Source of the DNA: Bretschneidera sinensis
Lineage: Eukaryota; Streptophyta; Magnoliopsida; Brassicales; Akaniaceae
NCBI GenBank assembly: GCA_023935145.1
Contig: CM043698.1
Location: forward strand, 81,424,001 to 81,488,000
Length of the DNA: 64,000 bases
Direction of reading: 5' to 3'
Shown: piece by piece, positions 22,074 to 32,663 of the stretch
Position numbering within the stretch: position 1 is the stretch's first letter
Layout of the letters: every line of letters starts with the position of its first letter
Notes under the pieces: generated by a model
Seen by the model: only the letters and a program-made list of their open reading frames with translations
Told to the model about the DNA's origin: nothing
The model's database searches: none
Position numbers and translations under genes: made by a program

Positions 22074-23863
22074 GTGCGCATCAGTGCGCACGGCCAATCG
22101 AGGCTGCGCACACCCATGGCCGAGCAGTGGCACATGTGCGCACCTCCTCGGACAAGGCCGAGCAGTAGTGCACACTATTGCACACTGCCTAAGGTCTAGT
22201 GCGCATCAGTGCGCACGGCCAATCGAGGCTGCGCACACCCATGGCCGAGCAGTGGCACATGTGCGCACCTCCTCGGACACGGCCGAGCAGTAGTGCACAC
22301 TATTGCACACTGCCTAAGGTCTAGTGCGCATCAGTGCGCACGGCCAATCGAGGCTGCGCACACCCATGGCCGAGCAGAGGCACATGTGCGCACCTCCTCG
22401 GACAAAGCCGAGCAGTAGTGCACACTATTGCACACTGCCTAAGGTCTAGTGCGCATCAGTGCGCACGGCCAATCGAGGCTGCGCACACCCATGGCCGAGC
22501 AGAGGCACATGTGCGCACCTCCTCGGACAAGGCCGAGCAGTAGTGCACACTATTGCACACTGCCTAAGGTCCAGTGCGCATCAGTGCGCACGGCCAATCG
22601 AGGTTGCGCACAACCATGGCCGAGCAGAGGCACATGTGCGCACCTCCTCGGACAAGGCCAAGCAGTAGTGCACACTATTGCACACTGCTTAAGGTCTAGT
22701 GCGCATCAGTGCGCATGGCCAATCGAGGCTGCGCACACCCATGGCCGAGCAGAGGCACATGTGCGCACCTCCTCGGACACGGCCGAGCAGTAGTGCACAC
22801 TATTGCACACTGCCTAAGGTCTAGTGCGCATCAGTGCGCACGGCCAATCGAGGCTGCGCACACCCATGGCCGAGCAGAGGCACATGTGCGCACCTCCTCG
22901 GACAAGGCCGAGCAGTAGTGCACACTATTGCACACTGCCTAAGGTCCAGTGCGCATCAGTGCGCACGGCCAATCGAGGCTGCGCACACCCATGGCCGAGC
23001 AGAGGCACATGTGCGCACCTCCTCGGACAAGGCCGAGCAGTAGTGCACACTATTGCACACTGCCTAAGGTCCAGTGCGCATCAGTGCGCACGGCCAATCG
23101 AGGCTGCGCACACCCATGGCCGAGCAGAGGCACATGTGCGCACCTCCTCGGACAAGGTCGAGCAGTAGTGCACACTATTGCACACTGCCTAAGGTCCAGT
23201 GCGCACGGCCAATCGAGGCTGCGCACACCCATGGCCGAGCAGAGGCACATGTGCGCACCTCCTCGGACAAGGCCAAGCAGTAGTGCACACTATTGCACAC
23301 TGCTTAAGGTCTAGTGCGCATCAGTGCGCATGGCCAATCGAGGCTGCGCACACCCATGGCCGAGCAGAGGCACATGTGCGCACCTCCTCGGACACGGCCG
23401 AGCAGTAGTGCACACTATTGCACACTGCCTAAGGTCTAGTGCGCATCAGTGCGCACGGCCAATCGAGGCTGCGCACACCCATGGCCGAGCAAGGCACATG
23501 TGCGCACCTCCTCGGACAAGGCCAAGCAGTAGTGCACACTATTGCACACTGCCTAAGGTCTAGTGCGCATCAGTGCGCACGGCCAATCGAGGCTGCGCAC
23601 ACCCATGGCCGAGCAGAGGCACATGTGCGCACCTCCTCGGACAAGGCCGAGCAGTAGTGCACACTATTGCACACTGCCTAAGGTCCAGTGCGCATCAGTG
23701 CGCACGGCCAATCGAGGCTGCGCACACCCATGGCCGAGCAGAGGCACATGTGCGCACCTCCTCGGACAAGGCCGAGCAGTAGTGCACACTATTGCACACT
23801 GCCTAAGGTCCAGTGCGCATCAGTGCGCACGGCCAATCGAGGCTGCGCACACCCATGGCCGAG
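22074..23863 (+). repeat. Tandem array 2: 125-bp units, about 14 copies
   Basis: Units contain gtgcgcatcagtgcgcacgg, then aatcgaggctgcgcacaccc, acctcctcggacaaggcc and ttgcacactgcctaagg. TGCGCA recurs several times per unit. One unit (about 23199) lacks 10 bases and another (about 23490) lacks 1. Because 125 is not a multiple of 3, the repeated 69- and 114-residue frames change frame every unit; they are not genes. Confidence 0.95.
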
Positions 23864-25313
23864 GAGATGGATTGCTCCACACGTCCTCGGTCCATTATCT
23901 TCAAAGTCCGAGGAGATGGATTGCTCCACAAGTCCTCGACCCATTATCTTCAAAGTCCGAGGAGATGGATTGCTCCACAAGTCCTCGGCCCATTATCTTC
24001 AAAGTCCGAGGAGATGGATTGCTCCACAAGTCCTCGGCCATTATCTTCAAAGTCCGAGGAGATGGATTGCTCCACAAGTCCTCGGCCATTATCTTCAAAG
24101 TCCGAGGAGATGGATTGCTCCACAAGTCCTCGGCCCATTATCTTCAAAGTCCGAGGAGATGGATTGCTCCACAAGTCCTCGGCCATTATCTTCAAAGTCC
24201 GAGGAGATGGATTGCTCCACAAGTCCTCGGCCCATTATCTTCAAAGTCCGAGGAGATGGATTGCTCCACAAGTCCTCGGCCCATTATCTTCAAAGTCCGA
24301 GGAGATGGATTGCTCCACAAGTCCTCGGCCCATTATCTTCAAAGTCCGAGGAGATGGATTGCTCCACACGTCCTCGGCCCATTATCTTCAAAGTCCGAGG
24401 AGATGGATTGCTCCACACGTCCTCGGCCCATTATCTTCAAAGTCCGAGGAGATGGATTGCTCCACACGTCCTCGGCCCATTATCTTCAAAGTCCGAGGAG
24501 ATGGATTGCTCCACACGTCCTCGGCCCATTATCTTCAAAGTCCGAGGAAATGGATTGCTCCACAAGTCCTCGGCCCATTATCTTCAAAGTCCGAGGAGAT
24601 GGATTGCTCCACACGTCCTCGGCCCATTATCTTCAAAGTCCGAGGAGATGGATTGCTCCACAAGTCCTCGGCCCATTATCTTCAAAGTCCGAGGAGATGG
24701 ATTGCTCCACAAGTCCTCGGCCATTATCTTCAAAGTCCGAGGAGATGGATTGCTCCACAAATCCTCGGCCCATTCTCTTTAAGGTCCGAGGCGATGGATT
24801 GCTCCACTTGTCCTCGGACTCAGGGTGTTCTTGGCCGAGGTGATGGATTGTTCCACAAGTCCTCGGCCCATTCTCTTCAAGGTCCGAGGAGATGGATTGC
24901 TCCACTTGTCCTCGGACCCCTGGTATTCTTGGCCGAGGAGATGGATTGCTCCACAAGTCCTCGGCCCATTATCTTCAAAGTCCGAGGAGATGGATTGCTC
25001 CACAAGTCCTCGGCCCATTCTCTTCAAGGTCCGAGGAGATGGATTGCTCCACTTGTCCTCGGACCCCTGGTATTTTTGGCCGAGGAGATGAATTGCTCCG
25101 CAAGTCCTCGGCCCATTCTCTTCAAGGTCCGAGGAGATGGATTGCTCCACTTGTCCTCGGACCCCTGGTATTTTTGGCCGAGGAGATGAATTGCTCCGCA
25201 AGTCCTCAGCCCATTATCTTCAAAGTCCGAGGAGATGGATTGCTCCAATTGTCCTCGGACCCATACTGTTCTTGGCCAAGGAGATGAGCCGTTCCACAAG
25301 TCCTCGGCCCATT
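23864..25313 (+). repeat. Tandem array 3: about 49-bp units, about 29 copies, hairpin-forming
   Basis: The unit runs from gaggagatggattgctccac through aagtcctcggcc to attatcttcaaagtcc. Each unit contains CCGAGGA and TCCTCGG, a perfect 7-bp inverted repeat about 18 bases apart. From about 24783 a second unit type (cctggtattcttggc) alternates with the first, giving a higher-order pattern. Array 2 hands over to array 3 at ggccgaggagatgg (about 23858-23870). Long frames (up to 458 residues) exist only because the unit lacks stops. Confidence 0.95.
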
Positions 25314-25390
25314 CTCTTTTGCCTTAAAGCGCATCTTCGATCCCGACATCTTATCTCCACAGATGAACAAATGCCAACCCAGTTAGGCTA

Positions 25391-25433
25391 CTTCCTTAAC
25401 CACAGTGTTGCACTTAAGGAAGTGGGGGGCCTC
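25391..25433 (+). other. Hairpin and polypurine tract before the right LTR
   Basis: CTTCCTTAA (25391-25399) and TTAAGGAAG (25414-25422) form a perfect 9-bp stem with a 14-base loop. The 3' arm continues into the purine tract AAGGAAGTGGGGGGCCTC that primes plus-strand synthesis next to the LTR. Confidence 0.7.
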
Positions 25434-26111
25434 TGATACTGCCAAAATACACATTTCCAATAAGAAGACGACACGTGGATCATCTTGACTCCAGGCCACA
25501 AGAAGACACGCGGAAGAACCAGGCTCGGACAGTTGGGCCTCCAGGTCATGACCGCCCTTCAGGGCATCATTGCCCCCCAGCTGGGCCTCCACGTCACCAC
25601 CGCCCTCCAGGCCATCATTACCTCCAGGTCATGACAGCCCTTCAGGGCATCATTGCCCCCAGCTGGGCCTCCACGTCACCACCGCCCTCCAGGCCATCAT
25701 TACCCAACCAAGTTGGGACGTCAGGTCGTCAAACCGCCTTAACGCATAAATGACTCCAGAGCAAGCCAGCAAGGCAAAGCCCTAACGGACGGTCCCCAGC
25801 CACCTAGCTGGGCCTCCTAGGCATCATTACCCAACCCAGTTGGGACAACATATCACTGCCGCCCTAGGCCAAATGCCGCCTTCGAAGCCCTATAAAAAGG
25901 GTTAGGTATACACTCCAAAGCCCCAACTTTTTGCTCAACTGAAAAAGGGAGCGCTCATCCCCTACATATTTTTGCTCTGACTCTAACTAAAGCTTCGGAG
26001 CATCCTCGGAGGCACCCCCTCCGGCGACCCCCTAGCTCACCTTCCTCTCCCTGTGCAGATACGTCTGAGTCCTAGCCTCCAGCTCAACAAAACACATTTT
26101 TGGCATCAACA
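25434..26111 (+). repeat. Right LTR of the non-autonomous element
   Basis: 678 bp. Reading it against 20823-21500 I found no difference. It is followed directly by the GTGGT duplication. Confidence 0.95.
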
Positions 26112-26637
26112 GTGGTGATGCTGCTGCAGGTACAATGTCCACTTGAGCAGAAGCCAAATTTCTCTTCAACAACTCCCTCCTTCTGAGAACCTCCTCCAAG
26201 TGTTGCTCAGTCAACCAGCCAAGATCATTCAAATCCATAATGTTGAGGTCTTCCAAGCCTTTTCCAACAAGGCTCTGGAACATTACGTGTTTCATCTCAT
26301 TCTCACGATTGTCCTTTCGTTTTTTCATGAGTTGATGATTTGATTTGGTGATCCTTTGCCTGAGAAAACTTTCTTGGTTCATCATATTTCTGTTTCGGTC
26401 CATTTGAGGCATCTGTTTAAAATCATTAAGCACACGATGGATTCCCAAAAGGGAAGGCCACACTTCAGGTTGAGAGTCATAAGGACTGTGAAGGATGGCA
26501 CATGCATTAATGTCGCAGAGGGTGCTAAGTTCTCTAATCTTAGTCATCAGACCCTTCTTCCTTTTCTTGAAGGTAGACTTTCTGGCAGAATCATTTGTGA
26601 TGTACTCGAGTTTCACTTTATTTCTAGTCATGGACAA

Positions 26638-28525
26638 GAAAAAGATTGGAAAAATTAGATTGAAATTGAAAGATTTGTGCGTTTTTTTATCCCCAAACAG
26701 CCTATGCTCTATATAGAGTTTGAGATGCCAAAATTATTAAAAACTTCATTGCAAAATGGGTGCTCAAATCAATGTCATTTATAGAAATGTTGTTTAAAAC
26801 AGGATATGGTGAAATCTAGGGATTGGTACATAAAGTTGCAATGCATTGAGACAACTTAATTTGGTGAGTTGGTGGAGTTTTTATTTGGTATCTTCCATAA
26901 TTGACAATGTATACCATGAATGAAAAAATCTAAGATTGAATCATAACCATTGGTCTACATGATTGCTTGTCTATATACATCGAATTGTTTTCTCTTGATG
27001 TTCTGGTTATAAGATAATATGAATTTTGAAGCATTCTACCTATTAAGACACAAAGATTTGAAATGTCAACTCTTGGTATTATCCAATTCTAATCTGGCAG
27101 CATCACATTATTGTACAACAATAGTTTTACATAGCGAATTAAAATACCAGCTTTCAATGACAGAGGTTGATACATGCTATTTAGATAGCGAGTTAGAAAT
27201 GATCGTGGAAATAGTTCAACGTTCATATACCTCCACTTTTGTGGGCATGTTCTAGATTCGATTCCTATTACCATATTTTTTTTACATTAGACATCATAAT
27301 AATATTATATTGATTGATCTTGATTGAATATATGTAACTTTAATATTTATTAAATTGCGGTTATCCCATTATATTACAATTTTGCAATGTTTTTAATATC
27401 AGGGACACTTAATTATGTGAACTGATATAGTTAAGTTTATCTTTAATGCAATAACTCAAGTGGAAGAGTTTGAGATTACTAATATGGTAAAATCTTAAAT
27501 CTTATTTTTTGAAAAATGAGTTTAATAAATGGGTAAAATTTAGACGGGGATTACATGAAGTTCGTGAAGTTCTCTAAAAAATAATACTTTTAAAAGTAAA
27601 ATTCGCGATTGGACAATACAATTCAATAAAACTCATATAATAGATCAATTAAACAAAATTTCAACCAAAATTTGTTACTTTAGTGTATAATTTTAACCAT
27701 ATTTCATCAACGATTTAAAATTTATTAAATATAAGAAAACTAGAGCTTAGATCATATGTGAGAATTTATTAAAACATGTTGATTTTTTTGTAAATATAAA
27801 ATTATCTTGAATAGTATGTGTTCTAAATAAGTTTATCTTACAGATAATGATGCATCATGTGACATATTCTTTAAATGTGTTCCCTAAACCCATTTGGTTT
27901 CCAAAAAATGACATGAAATTGAGATCCTACTACCTATCTAATCAGATCACTCTGTACAGAGAAGTAATTTCTTATTTAATTAAGGAGAACTGGTGGGGTT
28001 GATTGAAGACCTTCTTTGTGAAATGTTGCTAGCCCCAACAACACTGAATCAATCAAAATAGTATCAAGTAATGGAAGACAAACCGTGGGGATGATCTTGA
28101 AACCTCCAAGTCAATAATATCCTTAAGTTCGAATTTATTTAAAGGGATTGTGCACTTTGCGTTTAGCATCCTATAGTTGATATGTGACACTAGAATCCCA
28201 AATTCGTAGAACAAGTAGCCGAGTGAAAATTTCTATTACATTGGGCTGGTAAGGAAATTAACCTAACAGATACCCATTTTTAACAACAAAATTAAAATCC
28301 TCTCTTGTCCATCTGCAAAGTACTGTATTACAATGATAAATTTCAGATTCTCGTGCTTTAATTTATGTGGCTGATAAATTTCCGGAAATCTTGCATTCTT
28401 AGTTGTTGTTAGCTTGCCATAAAATCACAAACTTCAACTTCTTATAACCAATACAAATTCAGTGGTCCTTATATAAAAATAAAAAATAAAAAAATAAAAA
28501 ATCTTACACTCTTCACCAGTTTAAC
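26638..28525. repeat. Duplication unit A, segment upstream of the MADS gene
   Basis: Aligns with 40465-42565 almost throughout. Unit B has about 195 extra bases at 41017-41211. The shared segment ends at ttcaccagttta (28525), where a truncated chromovirus begins. The small frames here are not conserved between the copies. Confidence 0.85.
26705..26722 (-). promoter_or_regulatory. Putative TATA box of MADS copy A
   Basis: On the minus strand CTCTATATAGAG lies about 80 bases upstream of the MADS start. The paralogous site at 40535-40542 keeps tttatatag. Confidence 0.5.
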
Positions 28526-28529
28526 TTGG

Positions 28530-30290
28530 AAGGAAGTGAAGTTTATATGGTCAGAAGAATGTTAGAAGAGTTTCCAGCCGTTGAAAGAGAAATTGACTAC
28601 TGCTTCGGTATTAGTGCTTTCTTCTAGTAATGAAGGATTTGTGGTATATAGTGATGCGTCGCATCAGGGGTTGAGATGTGTGTTGATGCAACATGGGAGA
28701 GTTATAGCCTATGCTTCTAGGCAATTAAAGAACCATGAGAGAAATTACCCGACCCATGATTTAGAATTGGCTGTCATAGTGTTTGCGTTGAAGATTTGGA
28801 GATATTATTTCTATGGAGCCAGTTGTGAGATTTTCATTGATCACAAGAATTTGGCGTATTTACCTACCCAGAGGGAGTTGAATTTGAGGAAGATGAGGCA
28901 GATGGAGTTGATTAGTTACTATGACTGTACGATTCACTGTCATCCAGGGAAGATAAGTGTGGTGGTTGATGTGTTGAGTAGAAAGTCTACCGGGATATTA
29001 GGTGCGATTAGGAGTTATGATATGAATTTGATGGTAAAAATAAGAGAGATGAGAATGCAGTTGAGTGTTAGTGATAAAGGAATGTTGATGACTAATATGG
29101 TGGTACAACCTTTTATTGTTGAATGTTCTTGGAAATGTAGAGTAGAAATGAGCAGATAAAGAAGATCAAACAGGAGGTGTTGAGTGGAAAGCAGACTGAG
29201 TTAAGAATCAGGAAGGATGGTATGGTGATATTGGGACATATGATTTGTATTCCCAATGATGTTGAGATGAGAAAAGAGATTGAGAGAGGCTTATGATTCT
29301 ATGTATTCAATGCATCCATGTAATAATAAGATGTATAAGGGATTGAGACAAAATTATTGGTGGTCAAGGATGAAGAGAAATGTAGCTGAGTACATTTTTA
29401 GATGTTTGGTTTGTCAACAAATGAAGTATGAGAATAAAAATCTAGTAGGTTAACTATGACCTCTTCTAGTGCCTGAGCGGCCATGAGAGAATGATAGTAT
29501 GGATTTCTATTTCAGGTTTTCCCCGTACCTAGAAAGGGCATGAACTGTGTGGGTGATTATGAATAGACTTTCTAAGTCATTCCATTTTCTTTAAGATTAC
29601 TTAAAGTCCTGAAAAGTTGGTTAAGCTGTATGTAGTAGAGATATTGAGATTGCAGGGGGTACCTTTGAGCATTATATCAGCTAGAGATTCTAGATTTACT
29701 TCTAGATTTTGGAGGGGTTTTCAGAAGACTATGGGTACACAGTTGCAATTTAGTACTACTTTCCATCCTTAGACAAATGGGCAGACAGAGGGAATTATCA
29801 GAATACTAGAAGATATGCTGATAGCAAGTGTATTAAGTTTGTCAATGAGATGTGATGCTTATTTATTGTTGATTGTCTTGATGGAAGAGTGTTTTGAGAT
29901 TTAAAAAGAAATGGAATTTAAGTTCGAGCTTTGTGGGGCCCTATAAGGTGAATGGAAGAGAGTTGGACCAATAGCTTATAGATTGCATTTGCCTCCAGAG
30001 AGGAAGCAATTACTTAATGTGTTTCATGTTTCACTTTTGAGGGAGTGTTTACACAATGAATCCCATGGTATTCCGAGTTAGGCTACAAAACTCCAAGAAG
30101 ATTTTAATTTTATGCAAGTATCACTCATAATCCTAGACAGAAAGGAACAAGTCTTGCGTAATAAAGTCATTTCTTTAGTTCAAGTGTTATGGCAAAACAA
30201 AGATATTAAAGAAATTACTAGGGAGCAGGAGAAAAGAGTACCCTCAGCTTTTTCATGAGTTAGGAAAGGAAATTTCGTGGACGAAAATTT
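28530..30290 (+). pseudogene. Chromovirus pol fragment: RNase H and integrase, broken
   Basis: RNase H shows [47 protein letters not shown] and VVVDVLSRK (about 28640-28985). It is open from 28581 to 29159. Integrase follows in several frames: a zinc-binding region near 29290-29440 (WWSRMKRNVAEYI, CLVCQQMKYE), a core near 29480-29830 and a tail near 29930-30280 with chromodomain-like VLRNKVISLVQVLW. Multiple stops and frameshifts make it non-functional. Confidence 0.85.
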
Positions 30291-30307
30291 TATAATGTGG
30301 GTAGAAT

Positions 30308-32590
30308 TGTAGTACTTGCCTTCATAAAACAAATGTAAATAAGTAATTTTACATATATTATATCGAATTAAATAATCCATTGATTAAATATTTGCTATTG
30401 ATTTGAAATAATATTTGAAAGATAATATTGAAAATTTTGTTGAAAAGAGTTAGAAATTTTTTAAGAAGAAAGTACTAAATTTTTTTGAAATTTAAAGTTG
30501 AAATGAAGAATTTTGAATAAAAATATTGACAGAAGTTGAGGAAAATAAATAAATAATTGGAAGAAAATATAATTTATTTTTTTTTATGTTTATCTATGAT
30601 TTTTATAAAAAATTTGGAAGAAAGAAGAGATGAAAAATTGAATTTTAAGGGTAAATGGCACAACTGTAATTATAAAATGGCAAAACAATAATTATATAAT
30701 GGCAAAACAGTAAATTTTAAATGATAGTAGAATTGTAAATAACCAATGGCAAATATATAAATTGTATTAAAAAAATTCGCAGACTTCATGTGAAGCCGCG
30801 GAAAAAAAAAAAAAATTGTCTTTGAGTGGTGAGAAAAAAAAAATCTGAACGGTGAAGCAGTGGAGGAAAGAAAAAAAAATGAAAAATCTTATATTGTCTC
30901 TGAGCCACTAGTGCCTTCATGGACATTTATTTTTTTGTTTTTTTATTTTTAAAAATTTTAAGGTTTTCCTCTTTTCTTCAATTCAAATTTCTTAGCAAAA
31001 AGGTTAAAAAGAAAATCTCTCCAATATTAGAGATAATACAGTTATCCTATTAAAATGGCAAGATTTTATCATATTTGAAGTTTTGGTGATCAGTAATCTC
31101 AAAAAATTGCTTAAAGGAGCAGGAAAGGCAAAGAGGTGATCTACAGGTAGCTTTAAGTGCTACGTGGTCTGTTAGATTTACTTTTAGTAATCGAGATAAA
31201 TATGAAATATAAAACGATGATATTTAAATTAATTATTGAATTATAATGATTGGATGATAAATGATAGTTGGCTGGTTGATATTATGTGAATAATTGATAT
31301 GTTAAAAATTTATTATATAAGAAGTAATATTATTGAAATAATAGGTTGATGAAATATATAATGAAAGGATAAATGAAATTCTTGACAAGCCATGATTGAT
31401 AATTTGATATGAGATATAATGAGACAATTTAATATGTATATAATAAAATAATAATTTTGAGAAAGAGATAGTTGAATTGAATGCTTTAATGTATGCTTTC
31501 TTGCATGTTATTGTTCATATGCAAAAAGGGAAGACCAGGAAGGTAGCTAGTTTGGCTGGGAAGACCAGGAAGGTAGTTGGTCTGGTTGAGAAGACCCGGA
31601 AGACAATTGGTATGGCTGAGAAGACTAGAAAGGCAGCTGGTCTGGTTGAAACATGTCGATATGTTGGAAGACGTTCTCAGATGATAATATGAAATAATGA
31701 GATGATGTGATGAAAAAGAAAGAAAGATGATTTAAACACATGCATTTATTTATTTAGTTATTTTATTATTATTGATTGAGATGCTAAAATATCAGTCTTG
31801 ATTGTGAAATTATTGATAGATAAATGAGTCTCACATAGAAACATATATGATGAAAAAGAAATATGAAAGCATGATATGATAAAATTATTTGATTGATTGA
31901 TTATATGTTGTGCACCTCATAACGAGGTGAATAATGATGTTGAATTGATAATCTCATGATGATTAAATATATGAGAAAAAAAATTGATATGTTTGATGAT
32001 TAATTTAGAAGAGATTGATAAATGGTTGGAATTATGATATGAGTAGTGATAATAGAATGTTATTATTGAATTATATGAGATAATAGATGAATGAATATTA
32101 GAAGATTATTTGAAAGATTGAATTATTATATGCGAAGAAGTAGATGATTAATATTAGTGAATTAGAAACGATTGAATTATAAGGTGTGACTAGATGTATA
32201 TAATCGAGTACTTCTAGTAAATTTAAATCATTTAGCTTGTGAAGCTCACTTTTAATTGTTAAAAATTTTCATGCAGCGGGTAGGACAGGTAAAGTTTAGA
32301 GCTAATATCAGAGTAATTACCTTAAGTAAGTTCCGTGATCAAGTCCTCAGACATTGTAAGAAAAAAGAAAGACATTTTTTAATAAAATATTTTCATGCAT
32401 TTTGTTATATTTATCAATTGTTTCTGATAGGACAATGATGCTATATCTCGTCTGAAAAGAGTTGAGAATTGAATGAAATTTTTAATTTAAGTTGATGTAT
32501 TTTTATATTATTGCATACATGTGTCGTGCTGGGATGGCAAAACGTGACGACATCATTTCGGGGGTGGCCAACCTCGGATTGGTCGTTACA
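30308..32590 (+). repeat. 3' LTR of the truncated chromovirus
   Basis: 2283 bp, very AT-rich with homopurine runs. It shares its order of motifs with the solo LTR at 373-9014. The end resembles 49230-49291, marking three members of one LTR family in the window. Confidence 0.8.
31529..31648 (+). repeat. 30-bp tandem repeat, four copies, in the chromovirus LTR
   Basis: Units at 31529, 31559, 31589 and 31619 (RgaagacYaggaaggtag...). They read GKTRKVxxLx-like in one frame, but the LTR context and the single unit in the related LTR near 1255-1285 argue against a protein. Confidence 0.85.
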
Positions 32591-32617
32591 TAATGTGCTC
32601 ATGGAAATGTGACCAAT

Positions 32618-32663
32618 GTTTACATAAAGTTCGTGAAGTCACCTTTAAAATTTTCACATTCAC
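32618..32663. repeat. Duplication unit B, short piece left of the copia insertion
   Basis: tacataaagttcgtgaagtc and the following 26 bases match 18962-19007. Unit B then resumes at 38746 after the copia element. Confidence 0.75.

Larger units (their letters stand above)
20823..26111 (+). mobile_element. Young non-autonomous LTR retrotransposon (Tat/Retand-like), built of tandem repeats
   Basis: A 5289-bp element with perfect 5-bp target-site duplications GTGGT (20818-20822 and 26112-26116). It has two 678-bp LTRs that read as identical throughout. The primer-binding site TGGCGCCGTCCGTGGGAA (21504-21521) resembles the Asp-tRNA-type site common in plant Tat elements. A purine tract runs up to 25433. 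The interior (3933 bp) has no gag or pol; it starts with a 48-codon frame and then holds three arrays of 53-, 125- and about 49-bp tandem repeats. It is GC- and CpG-rich compared with its surroundings. The duplicate MADS copy B has the empty site. It must depend on an autonomous partner elsewhere. Confidence 0.92.
20498..26637 (-). pseudogene. Type I (M-gamma) MADS-box gene, AGL80-like, copy A, split by an LTR element
   Basis: Type I M-gamma MADS proteins are nuclear DNA-binding factors acting mainly in the central cell and endosperm. The N-terminal part (26637-26117) starts MSMTRNKVKL. The second ATG (26631) gives the family-typical MTRNKVKL start. The MADS domain (about residues 3-62) has FKKRKKGLMTK, ELSTLC and YDSQPEVWP. 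It is followed by MNQESFLRQRI and LNDLGWL, typical of AGL80/PHERES-like proteins. A 5289-bp element (20823-26111) interrupts a proline/threonine-rich stretch. The rest (20822-20498) ends GGWSNDFLP and a stop. With one copy of the 5-bp duplication removed, the two parts total 846 bases, in frame and without stops (281 residues). The gene was therefore probably intact until the insertion. Intronless, as usual in this clade. Confidence 0.88.
28526..32590 (+). mobile_element. 5'-truncated chromovirus (Tekay/Del-type)
   Basis: Pol sequence starts abruptly at the end of RT/beginning of RNase H (28530) and runs through integrase to about 30290. A purine tract and a 2283-bp LTR (30308-32590, TGTAGTAC...GGTCGTTACA) follow. 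The 5' LTR, gag, protease and RT are missing. It lies exactly between the two MADS duplication units, so it either inserted at the junction or took part in forming it. Confidence 0.85.

Noticed and set aside
22084..25299. Many long open frames on both strands, up to 458 residues
   Set aside because: They recur with the 125- and 49-bp repeat periods, shift frame each unit, overlap on both strands and have no motif; they are open only because the repeat units lack stops.
23864..25313. Resemblance to a CRISPR array (regular short repeats)
   Set aside because: Units abut without unique spacers, lie inside an LTR retrotransposon of a plant genome and have no cas genes nearby.
31477..31692. 71-residue frame with KTRK repeats
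   Set aside because: Produced by a 30-bp tandem repeat in a chromovirus LTR; the sibling LTR lacks the repeat.
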